From assembly GCA_046756405.1 (NCBI GenBank), contig JBHHWH010000061.1:1-15310 (forward strand): a stretch of DNA of 15,310 nucleotides, written 5' to 3'. Below, piece by piece: positions 1 to 6,125 of this stretch. The position numbers were made by a program, and so were the translations under genes. How positions within the stretch are numbered: position 1 is the stretch's first letter; each line of letters opens with the position of its first letter. The stretch comes from JBHHWH01 sp046756405 (GTDB lineage Bacteria; Actinomycetota; Acidimicrobiia; Spongiisociales; ZC4RG35). Below the pieces are notes generated by a model. The model saw nothing but the letters and a program-made list of their open reading frames with translations. It was not told the origin of the DNA and did not search any database.

Positions 1-1
1 C

Positions 2-748
2 GTTGCCGACACGATCAAGGAGGAGGCTGCCGAAGCGGTCGGCCGTTTCCGAGCTGCCGGAATCACCCCGATGATGATCACCGGAGACAACCCCCGCACC
101 GCTGCCGCCGTAGCCGACCAGGTGGGCATCACCGATTTCTTCGCCGACGTGCTCCCCAGGGAGAAGGCGTCCCACGTCCGCCGGCTCCAGAACCAGGAGA
201 GACGGGTGATGATGGTAGGTGACGGCATCAACGACGCCCCCGCCCTCACCCAGGCCGACATCGGGGTGGCCATCGGCGCCGGCACCGACATCGCCATCGA
301 GTCCGCCGACATCGTCATCATGAACGAGAGGCTCACCTCGGTGGTGGACGCCTACGAGATCGGGGTCTCTTCCTACCGCAAGACCAAACAGAACCTGGCT
401 CTGGCCTTCAGCTTCAACACTGCGGGGGTCGCTGCCGCGGTGACCGGTCTGGTGAGCCCGGTGTGGGCGATGATCGCGATGATCACTTCCGTCACCGCCG
501 TCCTAGCCAACTCCTTTGGCGGCCAACTCCTACGGGGCCAGCTTCCCACCACTCAGTATTCGATCCCTACCGACGACCATCACACCGTTGACGGAGAAGC
601 TCCCCCGGGAGAGATCGGCGCTTACGAGGAGGAGGCCGAGTCCTCAGGCCTCGACACCGTGCTCGACGGACACCCGGTTCGGTTCTGGATCGGGGTGAGT
701 GGGGCCATCACCGCCGCTGTGGTTGTGTTGGGGCTCCTGTTTGGCTGA
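2..748 (+). CDS. Heavy-metal P1B-type ATPase, C-terminal part (5' end outside window)
   Basis: This is the last 248 residues of a metal-pumping P-type ATPase, open at the window edge. It would use ATP to move a metal ion across the cytoplasmic membrane. The P-domain motifs are clear: TGD in MMITGDNP (about residues 24-31 of the visible part) and the hinge DGINDAPAL (about 74-82), followed by the usual GVAIGAGTDIAIESADIV block. Two transmembrane helices follow. They carry a degenerate version of the metal-site motifs: FN where Cu+ pumps have YN, no clear downstream Pro, and MITSV instead of MxxSS, so I do not assign the metal. An acidic linker of about 50 residues and a final hydrophobic helix (FWIGVSGAITAAVVVLGLLFG, broken by glycines) extend beyond the usual family end. 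Its stop codon lies inside a hairpin shared with the convergent gene. The family assignment is firm; substrate unknown. Confidence 0.93.
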   Translation, partial: VADTIKEEAAEAVGRFRAAGITPMMITGDNPRTAAAVADQVGITDFFADVLPREKASHVRRLQNQERRVMMVGDGINDAPALTQADIGVAIGAGTDIAIESADIVIMNERLTSVVDAYEIGVSSYRKTKQNLALAFSFNTAGVAAAVTGLVSPVWAMIAMITSVTAVLANSFGGQLLRGQLPTTQYSIPTDDHHTVDGEAPPGEIGAYEEEAESSGLDTVLDGHPVRFWIGVSGAITAAVVVLGLLFG

Positions 749-759
749 ACCCTTCAGCC
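743..759. terminator. Short convergent hairpin containing both stop codons
   Basis: A perfect 7-bp inverted repeat, GGCTGAA / TTCAGCC, with a CCC loop sits exactly between two convergent genes. The TGA of the ATPase is in the left arm and the TGA of the rhodanese-CBS gene (minus strand) is in the right arm. On the plus strand it is followed by TTCCTTT, which resembles a weak U tract. It could serve as a compact terminator mainly for the plus strand. The stem is short, so confidence is moderate. Confidence 0.45.
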
Positions 760-1506
760 TTCCTTTACCCCCCACCGGCCAGGGCAGCAATCACATTCCT
801 GCCAGATCTGCTCCGGCGGCTCCCCGGCCAGGAGCCGCTCCGCCTCCTCGCGGAGAAGCGCACCCAGCAGAAGTCCCTGGGGGGTAGTAACCAGCACCAG
901 GCGGGTGCCCCGCTTGTTCATGCGCTCCAGGAGGGGCTCCAGCAGGGCATCGGGCCGCACCGTGGACGGTCCCCCTTCCATGACGTTTTCAACGGGCAGG
1001 GCGTCATCGGCCTCCCAGGCCTCGTTGCGCAGCCTCCCCACCACCACACCGTCGCAGTCGGTGACCACACACTCCTCCCAGCCGGAGTCGAAGGCCAGCT
1101 TCCTGGCGGTACCGACGCTGGTCTCGATGTCACAGGCGGGGATGTCGTTGCGAGCCGCGTCGGCGACCCGCTGGGCGCCGCCCCCCTTGCCTTCGATGGG
1201 CAACCCTGCTGCCTTCCAGTCGGCGATCCCGGCGACATAGTCGTAGACCCTTTCGAATCCGAGTCCTTCGAGCCGGCACGCGGCCCGTGGGGACATGTCT
1301 CAGAGAGCGTCGTGGCAGTAGACCACCACCGGCTTGTCCCGGCGTAGAAGGGTAACCGTTTCGGCGTTCATTCGCCGCAGGTAGAGGCTGATCGCTCCCG
1401 GTATGTGCGCCTCGGCGTACTCCCTCTCCGGGAGGACGTCCACCACCTGGGCCCCCTCCTCCTCGATGAGGCGCAGCAGCTCGGCGCGGTCGATCGATGC
1501 TTCCAT
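754..1506 (-). CDS. Rhodanese-CBS domain protein with in-frame UGA, probable selenoprotein
   Basis: Read through one in-frame TGA (1300-1302, minus strand), this gives 250 residues with Sec at position 69. Residues 1-107 form a single rhodanese domain: VVDVLPEREYAEAHIPGA, VVVYCHDAL (candidate catalytic Cys64), then U-DMSPRAACRLEGLGF, and the typical ending YDYVAGIADWKAAGLPIEG. From memory, relatives usually have Cys just before the D-(L/M)-SPRAA stretch, which is where the UGA falls. Residues about 112-225 are a CBS-domain pair (VGRLRNEAWEADD, VENVMEGGPSTVRPDALLEPLLERM). The tail has a CxCC motif (238-241). Coding continues in the same frame on both sides without decay, and an SECIS-like hairpin lies directly downstream. 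The start ATG has AAAGGA about 7 nt upstream, and the gene follows the CcdA gene by 19 nt. Alternatives: a nonsense mutation (TGC to TGA is one base), a sequencing error, or two pieces with reinitiation at the ATG at 1294-1296. Confidence 0.75.
1263..1294 (-). promoter_or_regulatory. Candidate bacterial SECIS element downstream of the UGA codon
   Basis: In the minus-strand mRNA, five bases after the UGA, a stem-loop can form. The lower stem is GUCC with GGAC (4 bp), then an internal loop CCA / AA, then a 7-bp upper stem CGGGCCG with CGGCUCG (one G-U pair), and a 5-nt apical loop CGUGC. The apical loop begins 19 nt after the UGA and has G as its second base. Both agree with the known bacterial SECIS consensus: loop roughly 16-37 nt after the UGA, with a G among the first two loop bases. 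High GC makes chance hairpins common, so this supports but does not prove Sec insertion. Confidence 0.5.
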
Positions 1507-1525
1507 GGTGGGTCCTTTCGTTCGG

Positions 1526-2389
1526 TCAGGTGGAGACCGGTGTACCAGATGGGTCGGCGGCTTTGCGGTGTCTTCGCGTCTCGTAGACCGCGACGAGCAC
1601 TGTCACAGCCACCAGACCTACCGCCCAAGCCAGGGGATTGTTGCCGATCTGGTTGGTGAACCAAGCCGAGATCCTGTCCACGAAAAGAATCGGGGCCAGC
1701 AGCGGATTCTCGGAGGTGATCTCGGCGGTAAGCAGAGTGGTCCAGTAGTAGACGATGAACAGGCCCGCTGCGATCAGCAGCCAGCCGCCGATACGCTCCA
1801 CGTAGGGGAGAAGGCGGCGGACCCGATCCACCAGGGCGTTCCGCGATGTCGCCACAGCCACCGCCAGAGCGACAAGGACCACTCCCATTCCCAGCCCGTA
1901 AGCGGCGAAGACCGCTACTCCTCCTAGGAAGCTCCGCGTCCCGGTAGCCGCGGTGGCCACGGCCAAGAAGATAGGCAGGGTGCAGGAGATGGAGGCCACA
2001 CCGTAGGCGACGCCGAAGGAGGCAACCGACTTGACCGAGCGGTCCTTGCCGAACCGAAGGTCGAGAGCCCGGAAGCCGAGATGACGTCCGGAGAGGACGG
2101 CGACACCAGCGATGATCACCAACACTCCGATCACCAGGGCCGCCCAGGGCACGAACGTGACGATGGTGCGGCTGACCCAAGAGAACACCGCACCTACCAC
2201 CAGGAAAGTGGCCACGAAGGCGGCGGTGACTATCAGGCCCACCCTCAGCCCGGTGGCTAGCCCGGACCGAGTCTCCGATCCTTCCTCGGCAATGAACAGG
2301 GAGAGGTAGACGGGGAGCATGGCGAAGCCACAGGGGTTGACAGTGGCCACCAGGCCTGCCGAGAAGGCGAACAGGAGTGCGCTCATCAC
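1526..2389 (-). CDS. CcdA/DsbD-type transmembrane thiol-disulfide electron carrier
   Basis: The 287-residue protein is an integral membrane protein of the CcdA (cytochrome c biogenesis / DsbD transmembrane) family, which passes reducing power from cytoplasmic thioredoxin to extracytoplasmic thiol proteins. The two diagnostic Cys lie in the first and fourth helices: NPCGFAMLP (Cys20) and SCTLPIF (Cys136). Six or seven hydrophobic segments are visible, and the C-terminal extension (about 215-287) adds another helix and a basic tail. GTG at 2387-2389 and ATG at 2384-2386 are adjacent candidate starts; numbering here uses GTG. The start immediately follows the TGA of the TlpA gene, so translation is probably coupled. 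Its natural partner is the upstream TlpA-like protein. In a mercury locus the pair may supply reduced thiols for periplasmic Hg(II) handling. That role is inferred; a cytochrome c maturation role is possible. Confidence 0.93.
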   Translation of the reverse strand: MMSALLFAFSAGLVATVNPCGFAMLPVYLSLFIAEEGSETRSGLATGLRVGLIVTAAFVATFLVVGAVFSWVSRTIVTFVPWAALVIGVLVIIAGVAVLSGRHLGFRALDLRFGKDRSVKSVASFGVAYGVASISCTLPIFLAVATAATGTRSFLGGVAVFAAYGLGMGVVLVALAVAVATSRNALVDRVRRLLPYVERIGGWLLIAAGLFIVYYWTTLLTAEITSENPLLAPILFVDRISAWFTNQIGNNPLAWAVGLVAVTVLVAVYETRRHRKAADPSGTPVST

Positions 2390-2911
2390 TCAGTTCCCGA
2401 GGAAGTACTTCTGGATCCGCTTGTCCAGTTCCTGGGCAGTCAGCTCGCCGGTGTACATCTCGATGATGTAACCGTCGGGGTCGATGAAGACGGTGGTGGG
2501 CATACCGAATCCACCAAAGGCGGTGAAGCTGGTTCCCTCGCGGTCGACAGCCACCGGATAGGTGATCCCGGTGTCGTTGAGCACCAACTCCGCACCAACA
2601 GGATCGTCAGCCAGGTTGATACCCAGAAAGGCGACCTGTCCCTTGTGGCTCTGGTAGACCGCCTCGAAGCCGGGCATCTCCGCCAGACAGGGGAAGCACC
2701 AGGAAGCCCAGTAGTTGACCACTAGAGGCTGGCCGCGGAAGTCGGCAAGGCGCACCGTCTCCCCCTCGAAGCTAGGGAGAACGATCTCCGGGGCTGGGTC
2801 GCCTGGCGCCTCGTCTCCGGACGAGACCAGCACCACAGCGATGGCAACCACGGCGACGGCAGCTGCTCCGACTATCAGAAGACGGCTACGGGACTTTCGC
2901 TTGACAACCAT
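2390..2911 (-). CDS. Membrane-anchored TlpA/ResA-type thiol-disulfide oxidoreductase
   Basis: The 173-residue protein has an N-terminal signal anchor (KRKSRSR followed by a hydrophobic stretch, residues about 11-30), so the domain faces outside. The thioredoxin fold follows with the redox motif WCFPC (Cys72, Cys75) within NYWASWCFPCLAEMPGF, and the cis-proline segment GGFGMPTTVFID (Pro138). This is the TlpA/ResA/AhpC-TSA arrangement. It would reduce or exchange disulfides, or bind thiophilic metal, on the outer face of the membrane and be recycled by the adjacent CcdA-type carrier. The start ATG has a good ribosome site (GAAGGTG) that lies inside the end of the preceding MerT-like gene, one base after that gene's stop, so the two are co-translated. 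Family assignment is secure; the exact substrate is unknown. Confidence 0.93.
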   Translation of the reverse strand: MVVKRKSRSRLLIVGAAAVAVVAIAVVLVSSGDEAPGDPAPEIVLPSFEGETVRLADFRGQPLVVNYWASWCFPCLAEMPGFEAVYQSHKGQVAFLGINLADDPVGAELVLNDTGITYPVAVDREGTSFTAFGGFGMPTTVFIDPDGYIIEMYTGELTAQELDKRIQKYFLGN

Positions 2912-2912
2912 T

Positions 2913-3173
2913 TCAGGCTTTCACCTTCTTTTGCTCAGTAGTGCGCGTTGGGAGGGAGCGGAGCTGTCGCCGCCCGTACCAGGCGACGACAGCGACCAAG
3001 ACCAGGGCAGTGGGGATGAGCACCCAGGGGCTGAAGACGACTGCCAGGATCGTTCCAACACCGGCCACCCCGAACAACAACAAGGCGCCGCAACAGATGG
3101 CGGCGGCAACGGCGAGTCCCACCATGGCGACTACCTCCCCGGGGGAGCTCTTCTTCTGCGGCCTGCTGCTCAT
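2913..3173 (-). CDS. Small MerT-like membrane protein with vicinal Cys pair, probable Hg(II) transporter
   Basis: The 86-residue protein has two hydrophobic helices (about 14-36 and 40-66) and a basic tail. The first helix contains AAAICCGALLLFGVAGVG, with a Cys27-Cys28 pair followed by a Gly-rich stretch. This is how MerT and related mercury-uptake proteins place their first-helix Cys pair. Classical MerT has a third helix and a second Cys pair, both absent here, so this is a minimal variant. It is the first gene of the leftward operon, starting at the shared promoter region opposite the sigma-ArsR-merA genes. A GAGG ribosome site lies about 10 nt before the ATG. The transport role is inferred from the Cys pair, the size and the merA context. 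Confidence 0.7.
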   Translation of the reverse strand: MSSRPQKKSSPGEVVAMVGLAVAAAICCGALLLFGVAGVGTILAVVFSPWVLIPTALVLVAVVAWYGRRQLRSLPTRTTEQKKVKA

Positions 3174-3232
3174 GAGTTCTTATCCTCGTATCGATTGTGC
3201 AAGAACGATAACATTGGCTTAAACTAATACAA
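3174..3232. promoter_or_regulatory. Divergent promoter/operator region of the mercury locus
   Basis: This 59-bp gap is clearly more AT-rich than its surroundings and separates two divergent operons. Rightward, TAAACT (3220-3225) is a possible -10 placed so that transcription would start at about 3233, the A of the sigma-factor ATG, with TTGTGC (3195-3200) as a loosely spaced (19 nt) -35. Leftward, TTGTAT and TATCGT on the minus strand are 16 nt apart. Two overlapping inverted repeats are present: GTTCTT (3176-3181) with AAGAAC (3201-3206), and TATCG (3189-3193) with CGATA (3206-3210). They are candidate operator sites for the CmtR-like repressor encoded at 3885. All promoter assignments are by eye. 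Confidence 0.45.
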
Positions 3233-3871
3233 ATGGTGACTGTGTCGCAGAGAGTCGAATCTGCTTCGGATGAAGAACTGGCCCGCCACGCCCAGATCGA
3301 ACGGGGAGAATGGCTGGAAGAACTCTTCCGTCGCTACCAGCGTCGGATGTACGCCTGCGCTCACAGGATGCTCCGTGCCGAAGAGGTCGAAGACGCCGTG
3401 CAGGAGATCTCCATACGGATTATGCAGGGGTTGCCTCGTTTCCGGGGCGATGCTGCCATCGGTACCTGGCTCTACTCCGTGGCCCGTCACACCTGTCTCG
3501 ACGTCAGACGCCGCCGCCGTGCGATGTCCCCCCTGGAAGACGGCGAGATCCTCCGCGACGGCACCACTGTGGGCATGGCCGAGGGTGAGAAGGGGGATCC
3601 TGAAGGGACCTTCGAGACAGCGATCATCGCCTGCCGCACTTCACTTGCCATCAACGAACTTCCCCTTTCCCAACAGGAGGTGGTGTTGCTACGCCTCGGT
3701 GCCGGACTCTCCACCAAGGCCACCGCCGAAGCCCTGGGGATCACCCCTGACGCGGTGAAAGCAAGGCTGCGGCGGGCCCGTGCCAAGCTTCGGGTAGATC
3801 TCTCGGAGGCGGTGATGTGCCCGGAGTGTGGCCCCGGTGCCTACTCCCTGGAGTCGGGCTCGGTCGGATGA
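3233..3871 (+). CDS. ECF-family RNA polymerase sigma factor
   Basis: The 212-residue protein has a sigma region 2 (about 25-95: LFRRYQRRMYACAHRMLR, VEDAVQEISIRIMQGLPRFRG, IGTWLYSVARHTCLDVRRRRR) and a region 4 helix-turn-helix (about 137-190: LPLSQQEVVLLRLGAGLSTKATAEALGITPDAVKARLRRARAKLR), without region 3, as in ECF sigma factors. It would direct RNA polymerase to its own promoter class, possibly this locus. The ATG at 3233 has no Shine-Dalgarno sequence; a leaderless transcript fits the upstream -10. The C-terminal tail carries CPEC (196-199), unusual for the group and possibly metal- or redox-sensing. No anti-sigma gene is adjacent. The next gene, an ArsR repressor, starts 13 nt later. Confidence 0.95.
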   Translation: MVTVSQRVESASDEELARHAQIERGEWLEELFRRYQRRMYACAHRMLRAEEVEDAVQEISIRIMQGLPRFRGDAAIGTWLYSVARHTCLDVRRRRRAMSPLEDGEILRDGTTVGMAEGEKGDPEGTFETAIIACRTSLAINELPLSQQEVVLLRLGAGLSTKATAEALGITPDAVKARLRRARAKLRVDLSEAVMCPECGPGAYSLESGSVG

Positions 3872-3884
3872 GAGCGGGCTGATC

Positions 3885-4250
3885 ATGGGACGGCCGAGCA
3901 TTGTCGAGACCGAGCCGGTGGAGCTGGGTGACTCCGAGTTGCTGGCCAAGATCCTGCGCGCCCTGGGAGATCCGTCGCGGCTGAGGATCATCGAGATCCT
4001 CATGGAGCACCCCGCCATCCAGAAGGAGCTAGTGGCCGAGCTGAGAATCTCCCAGGGGCAGGTGTCATCCCACCTTTCCTGCCTCACCTGGTGCGGCCTC
4101 GTCTCCGGTGAGCGGCGCGGCCGCGAGGTGGAATACCGGATCGCCGACCCACGGGTGGTCGGGATCGTCGACCTGGCCCGATCGATCCTCCAGCGGAGCA
4201 CGGCGGATATCGCCGCGTGCAGGAGCGTAGATTCGGGAACATTTGAATAA
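3885..4250 (+). CDS. ArsR/SmtB-family metal-sensing repressor, CmtR-like
   Basis: The 121-residue winged-helix repressor has the ArsR core LAKILRALGDPSRLRIIEILM and recognition region ISQGQVSSHLSCLTWCGLV. Cys66 and Cys70 in SCLTWC, plus Cys112 in IAACR near the C-terminus, match the layout of the Cd/Pb sensor CmtR of mycobacteria (Cys57, Cys61, Cys102), which binds thiophilic metals and then leaves DNA. In several actinobacteria the mer regulator is of this ArsR type and not MerR. I chose the ATG at 3885 because it falls just after the sigma-factor stop and gives the family's usual length, with GAGAGCGGG upstream. It lies between the sigma factor and merA (41-nt gap), so it probably represses the mer operon and responds to Hg(II). 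A paralogue is encoded at 8647-9000. Confidence 0.93.
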   Translation: MGRPSIVETEPVELGDSELLAKILRALGDPSRLRIIEILMEHPAIQKELVAELRISQGQVSSHLSCLTWCGLVSGERRGREVEYRIADPRVVGIVDLARSILQRSTADIAACRSVDSGTFE

Positions 4251-4291
4251 GGCAATCAGTTAGCCTGTCAGTAGAGAACAAGGAGCAGGGA

Positions 4292-5941
4292 ATGTCCGAC
4301 CAAGTGAAAGTGACCATCCAGGGGATGCACTGTGACCACTGTGAAGTCACGGTGGGCGCGGCCCTGAAGGAGGCAGGGCTGAGCCAAGTCGACGTCGACT
4401 GGCGCAGGGGTGAGGCGGTCGGGCTCGCCGGTTCCGACTTCTCGGTCGAGAAGGCCTCCGAAGAGGTGGCCAAACTCGGTTACAGCGTCGTCGAAGTGGC
4501 TGCCGGCACGTCGGCCGAGACTGCGACCCCCGCCGCAGCGGAGGATGACGACTACGACCTGCTCATAATCGGCTCCGGGTCGGCGGCGTTTGCTGCTGCG
4601 ATCAAGGCGCGCGATCTCGGCGCCCGGGTGGGCATCATCGAGCGGGAGACCATCGGGGGGACCTGTGTCAACATCGGCTGCGTCCCGTCAAAGGCCCTAC
4701 TTCGCGCCGCCGAGGCCTACTACCGCGCCGGTCACAGTCCCTTCGCCGGGGTGGGGACCTCCGCCGGTGCCGTGGACCTGCCCGCCCTTGTGGAGCAGAA
4801 GCGTGGACTGGTCAACCAGCTCCGCAAAGAAAAGTACGCCGATCTGTTGGACATCTACGGCATCGAGTACCTCGAGGGCGTGGGTCGGTTCACGAGCGGC
4901 GAGACCATCGAAGTCGACGGCCGTCCCATGAGGGCCTCCCGCTATTTGGTGGCCACCGGCGCTGCCCCCTGGGTTCCGCCCATCGCCGGAATCGACGACA
5001 CCGACTATCTCACCTCTACCACGGCCCTGGAACTCCAGGAGGTCCCCGGCGAGTTGATCGTGGTGGGGGCCAACGCCATCGGCCTGGAGCTAGGTCAGCT
5101 TTTCCTACACCTGGGCGCCAAGATCACCTGGGTGGAGGCCCTGGACCGGATCGCTCCCTTCGAGGAGCCGGAGATCTCCGAAGCTCTTCACAGTCACCTC
5201 GAGGGTCAGGGCGCCACGCTCTACGCCGGGGCGATGGCCAAGGAGGCCGGTCGCGGCGGCGACCGAGTGTGGCTGGAGGTCGAAGTGGGCGGGACCACCA
5301 CCCGCATCGAGGCCGACCAGATCTTGATGGCCACCGGACGCCGGGCCCGCACCGAAGGCCTGGGCCTGGAGAAGGCCGGAGTGGACATAGACCGCCGCGG
5401 TCACGTGGTGGTCGACGACCAGATGCGTACCACCAACCCCCGGGTCTACGCGGCCGGTGATGTCACCGACCAGCCCCAGTTCGTTTACGTGGCCGCCATG
5501 GGTGGCAACATCGCTGCCGAGAACGCCCTCCGGGACGCCGGACGCCGTATCTCGTTCGAGACCATGCCGCGGGTGACGTTCACCTCGCCGAGTATTGCTT
5601 CGGTGGGGCTCACCGAGGCCCTGGCCCGGGAGCAGGAATACGAGGTGATCACCTCGGTTCTTCCCCTCGAGGCTGTTCCCCGGGCCCTGGTCGACTACGA
5701 GACCGACGGACTGATCAAACTGGTGGCCGACGAGGCCAGCGGCCGCCTTCTCGGAGCCCACATCCTGGCCGAAGGCGCCGGCGATGTGATCCAAGCGGCG
5801 GTTATGGCCATCAAGTACAAGGCCACGATCGACGAAATTGCCGAGACCTTCCACCCCTACCTGACCATGGCGGAGGGTTTGAAGCTGGCAGCCCAGGCCT
5901 TCGGCAAGGACGTAAAGACGCTGAGCTGCTGCGCGGCATAA
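4292..5941 (+). CDS. merA: Mercuric reductase with N-terminal HMA domain
   Basis: The 549-residue flavoprotein reduces Hg(II) to volatile Hg(0) with NADPH in the cytoplasm. An N-terminal heavy-metal-associated domain (residues 1-70, GMHCDHC at 11-17) captures Hg(II). The pyridine nucleotide-disulfide oxidoreductase core follows: FAD motif GSGSAAF (94-100), redox-active pair in GGTCVNIGCVPSK (Cys125, Cys130), NAD(P) site IVVGANAIGLELG, second FAD motif VYAAGDVTDQPQFVYVAA, and the dimerisation domain. The C-terminus HPYLTMAEGLKLAAQAFGKDVKTLSCCAA is described here only in its key parts: a YLTMAEGLKLAAQ block and the terminal Cys546-Cys547 pair that hands Hg(II) to the partner subunit. Both are diagnostic of MerA rather than lipoamide dehydrogenase. 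The ribosome site AAGGAG lies about 8 nt before the ATG. Length is close to Tn501 MerA (561). Confidence 0.98.
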   Translation: MSDQVKVTIQGMHCDHCEVTVGAALKEAGLSQVDVDWRRGEAVGLAGSDFSVEKASEEVAKLGYSVVEVAAGTSAETATPAAAEDDDYDLLIIGSGSAAFAAAIKARDLGARVGIIERETIGGTCVNIGCVPSKALLRAAEAYYRAGHSPFAGVGTSAGAVDLPALVEQKRGLVNQLRKEKYADLLDIYGIEYLEGVGRFTSGETIEVDGRPMRASRYLVATGAAPWVPPIAGIDDTDYLTSTTALELQEVPGELIVVGANAIGLELGQLFLHLGAKITWVEALDRIAPFEEPEISEALHSHLEGQGATLYAGAMAKEAGRGGDRVWLEVEVGGTTTRIEADQILMATGRRARTEGLGLEKAGVDIDRRGHVVVDDQMRTTNPRVYAAGDVTDQPQFVYVAAMGGNIAAENALRDAGRRISFETMPRVTFTSPSIASVGLTEALAREQEYEVITSVLPLEAVPRALVDYETDGLIKLVADEASGRLLGAHILAEGAGDVIQAAVMAIKYKATIDEIAETFHPYLTMAEGLKLAAQAFGKDVKTLSCCAA

Positions 5942-6006
5942 ACGCAGCACCGGCTAGGTTGGGCTCTGATGTGAAGAGCCAGGACGAGGAAGGAGGTGAC
6001 AAGGAC

Positions 6007-6069
6007 ATGAAGCGTTTCATGATTCCCCGCGTCGCCCACTGCGACGGAGGTTGTAAAACCGGGTCCTGA
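6007..6069 (+). CDS. Possible 20-residue Cys-containing peptide downstream of merA
   Basis: The short frame encodes MKRFMIPRVAHCDGGCKTGS. It has one of the best ribosome binding sites in the window: AAGGAGGTGA (5990-5999) with 7 nt to the ATG. It lies 65 nt after the merA stop and before the terminator hairpin at 6101, so it would be on the mer transcript. The HCDGGC segment could bind a soft metal such as Hg(II). I recognise no family. It could instead be a leader-type or non-functional frame; the ideal Shine-Dalgarno placement is the main argument for translation. This entry and the next hairpin are the only structure I see in the 304-base gap 5942-6245. Confidence 0.45.
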   Translation: MKRFMIPRVAHCDGGCKTGS

Positions 6070-6100
6070 GCAAGACCCGAAACTGCTCGAGATTCTGAAG

Positions 6101-6125
6101 GGGTCGAGGCTCTCTGCCTCGGCCC
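6101..6125 (+). terminator. Rho-independent-type hairpin ending the merA operon
   Basis: A 10-bp stem, GGGTCGAGGC with GCCTCGGCCC (one T-G wobble), encloses the loop TCTCT and is followed by TTT. It lies 31 nt after the small frame at 6007-6069 and before the next operon. The T run is short, as is common for terminators in high-GC actinobacteria. Confidence 0.6.

Noticed and set aside
754..1296. Separate 180-residue gene starting at the ATG just after the TGA
   Set aside because: It would begin in the middle of a rhodanese domain, without its first half and without a good ribosome site; the same-frame 68 residues upstream complete the domain. Readthrough of UGA explains both pieces.
1300..1302. 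TGA read as Trp through a variant genetic code
   Set aside because: TGA is the normal stop of many genes in the window (for example the ATPase, TlpA, sigma factor and patatin), and Trp is encoded by TGG throughout.
1368..2180. Minus-strand frame of 270 residues overlapping the CcdA-type gene
   Set aside because: It is out of frame with the clear CcdA family gene and is Arg/Gly/Pro-rich, as expected for a shadow frame.
5105..5950. Long minus-strand frame opposite merA
   Set aside because: It is antisense to the conserved merA coding sequence and encodes His/Gly-rich sequence without domains; such shadows are common in high-GC genes.
6067..6069. TGA of the 20-residue peptide as a second selenocysteine codon
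   Set aside because: The frame beyond it runs through the terminator hairpin and gives basic, low-complexity sequence without any domain character.
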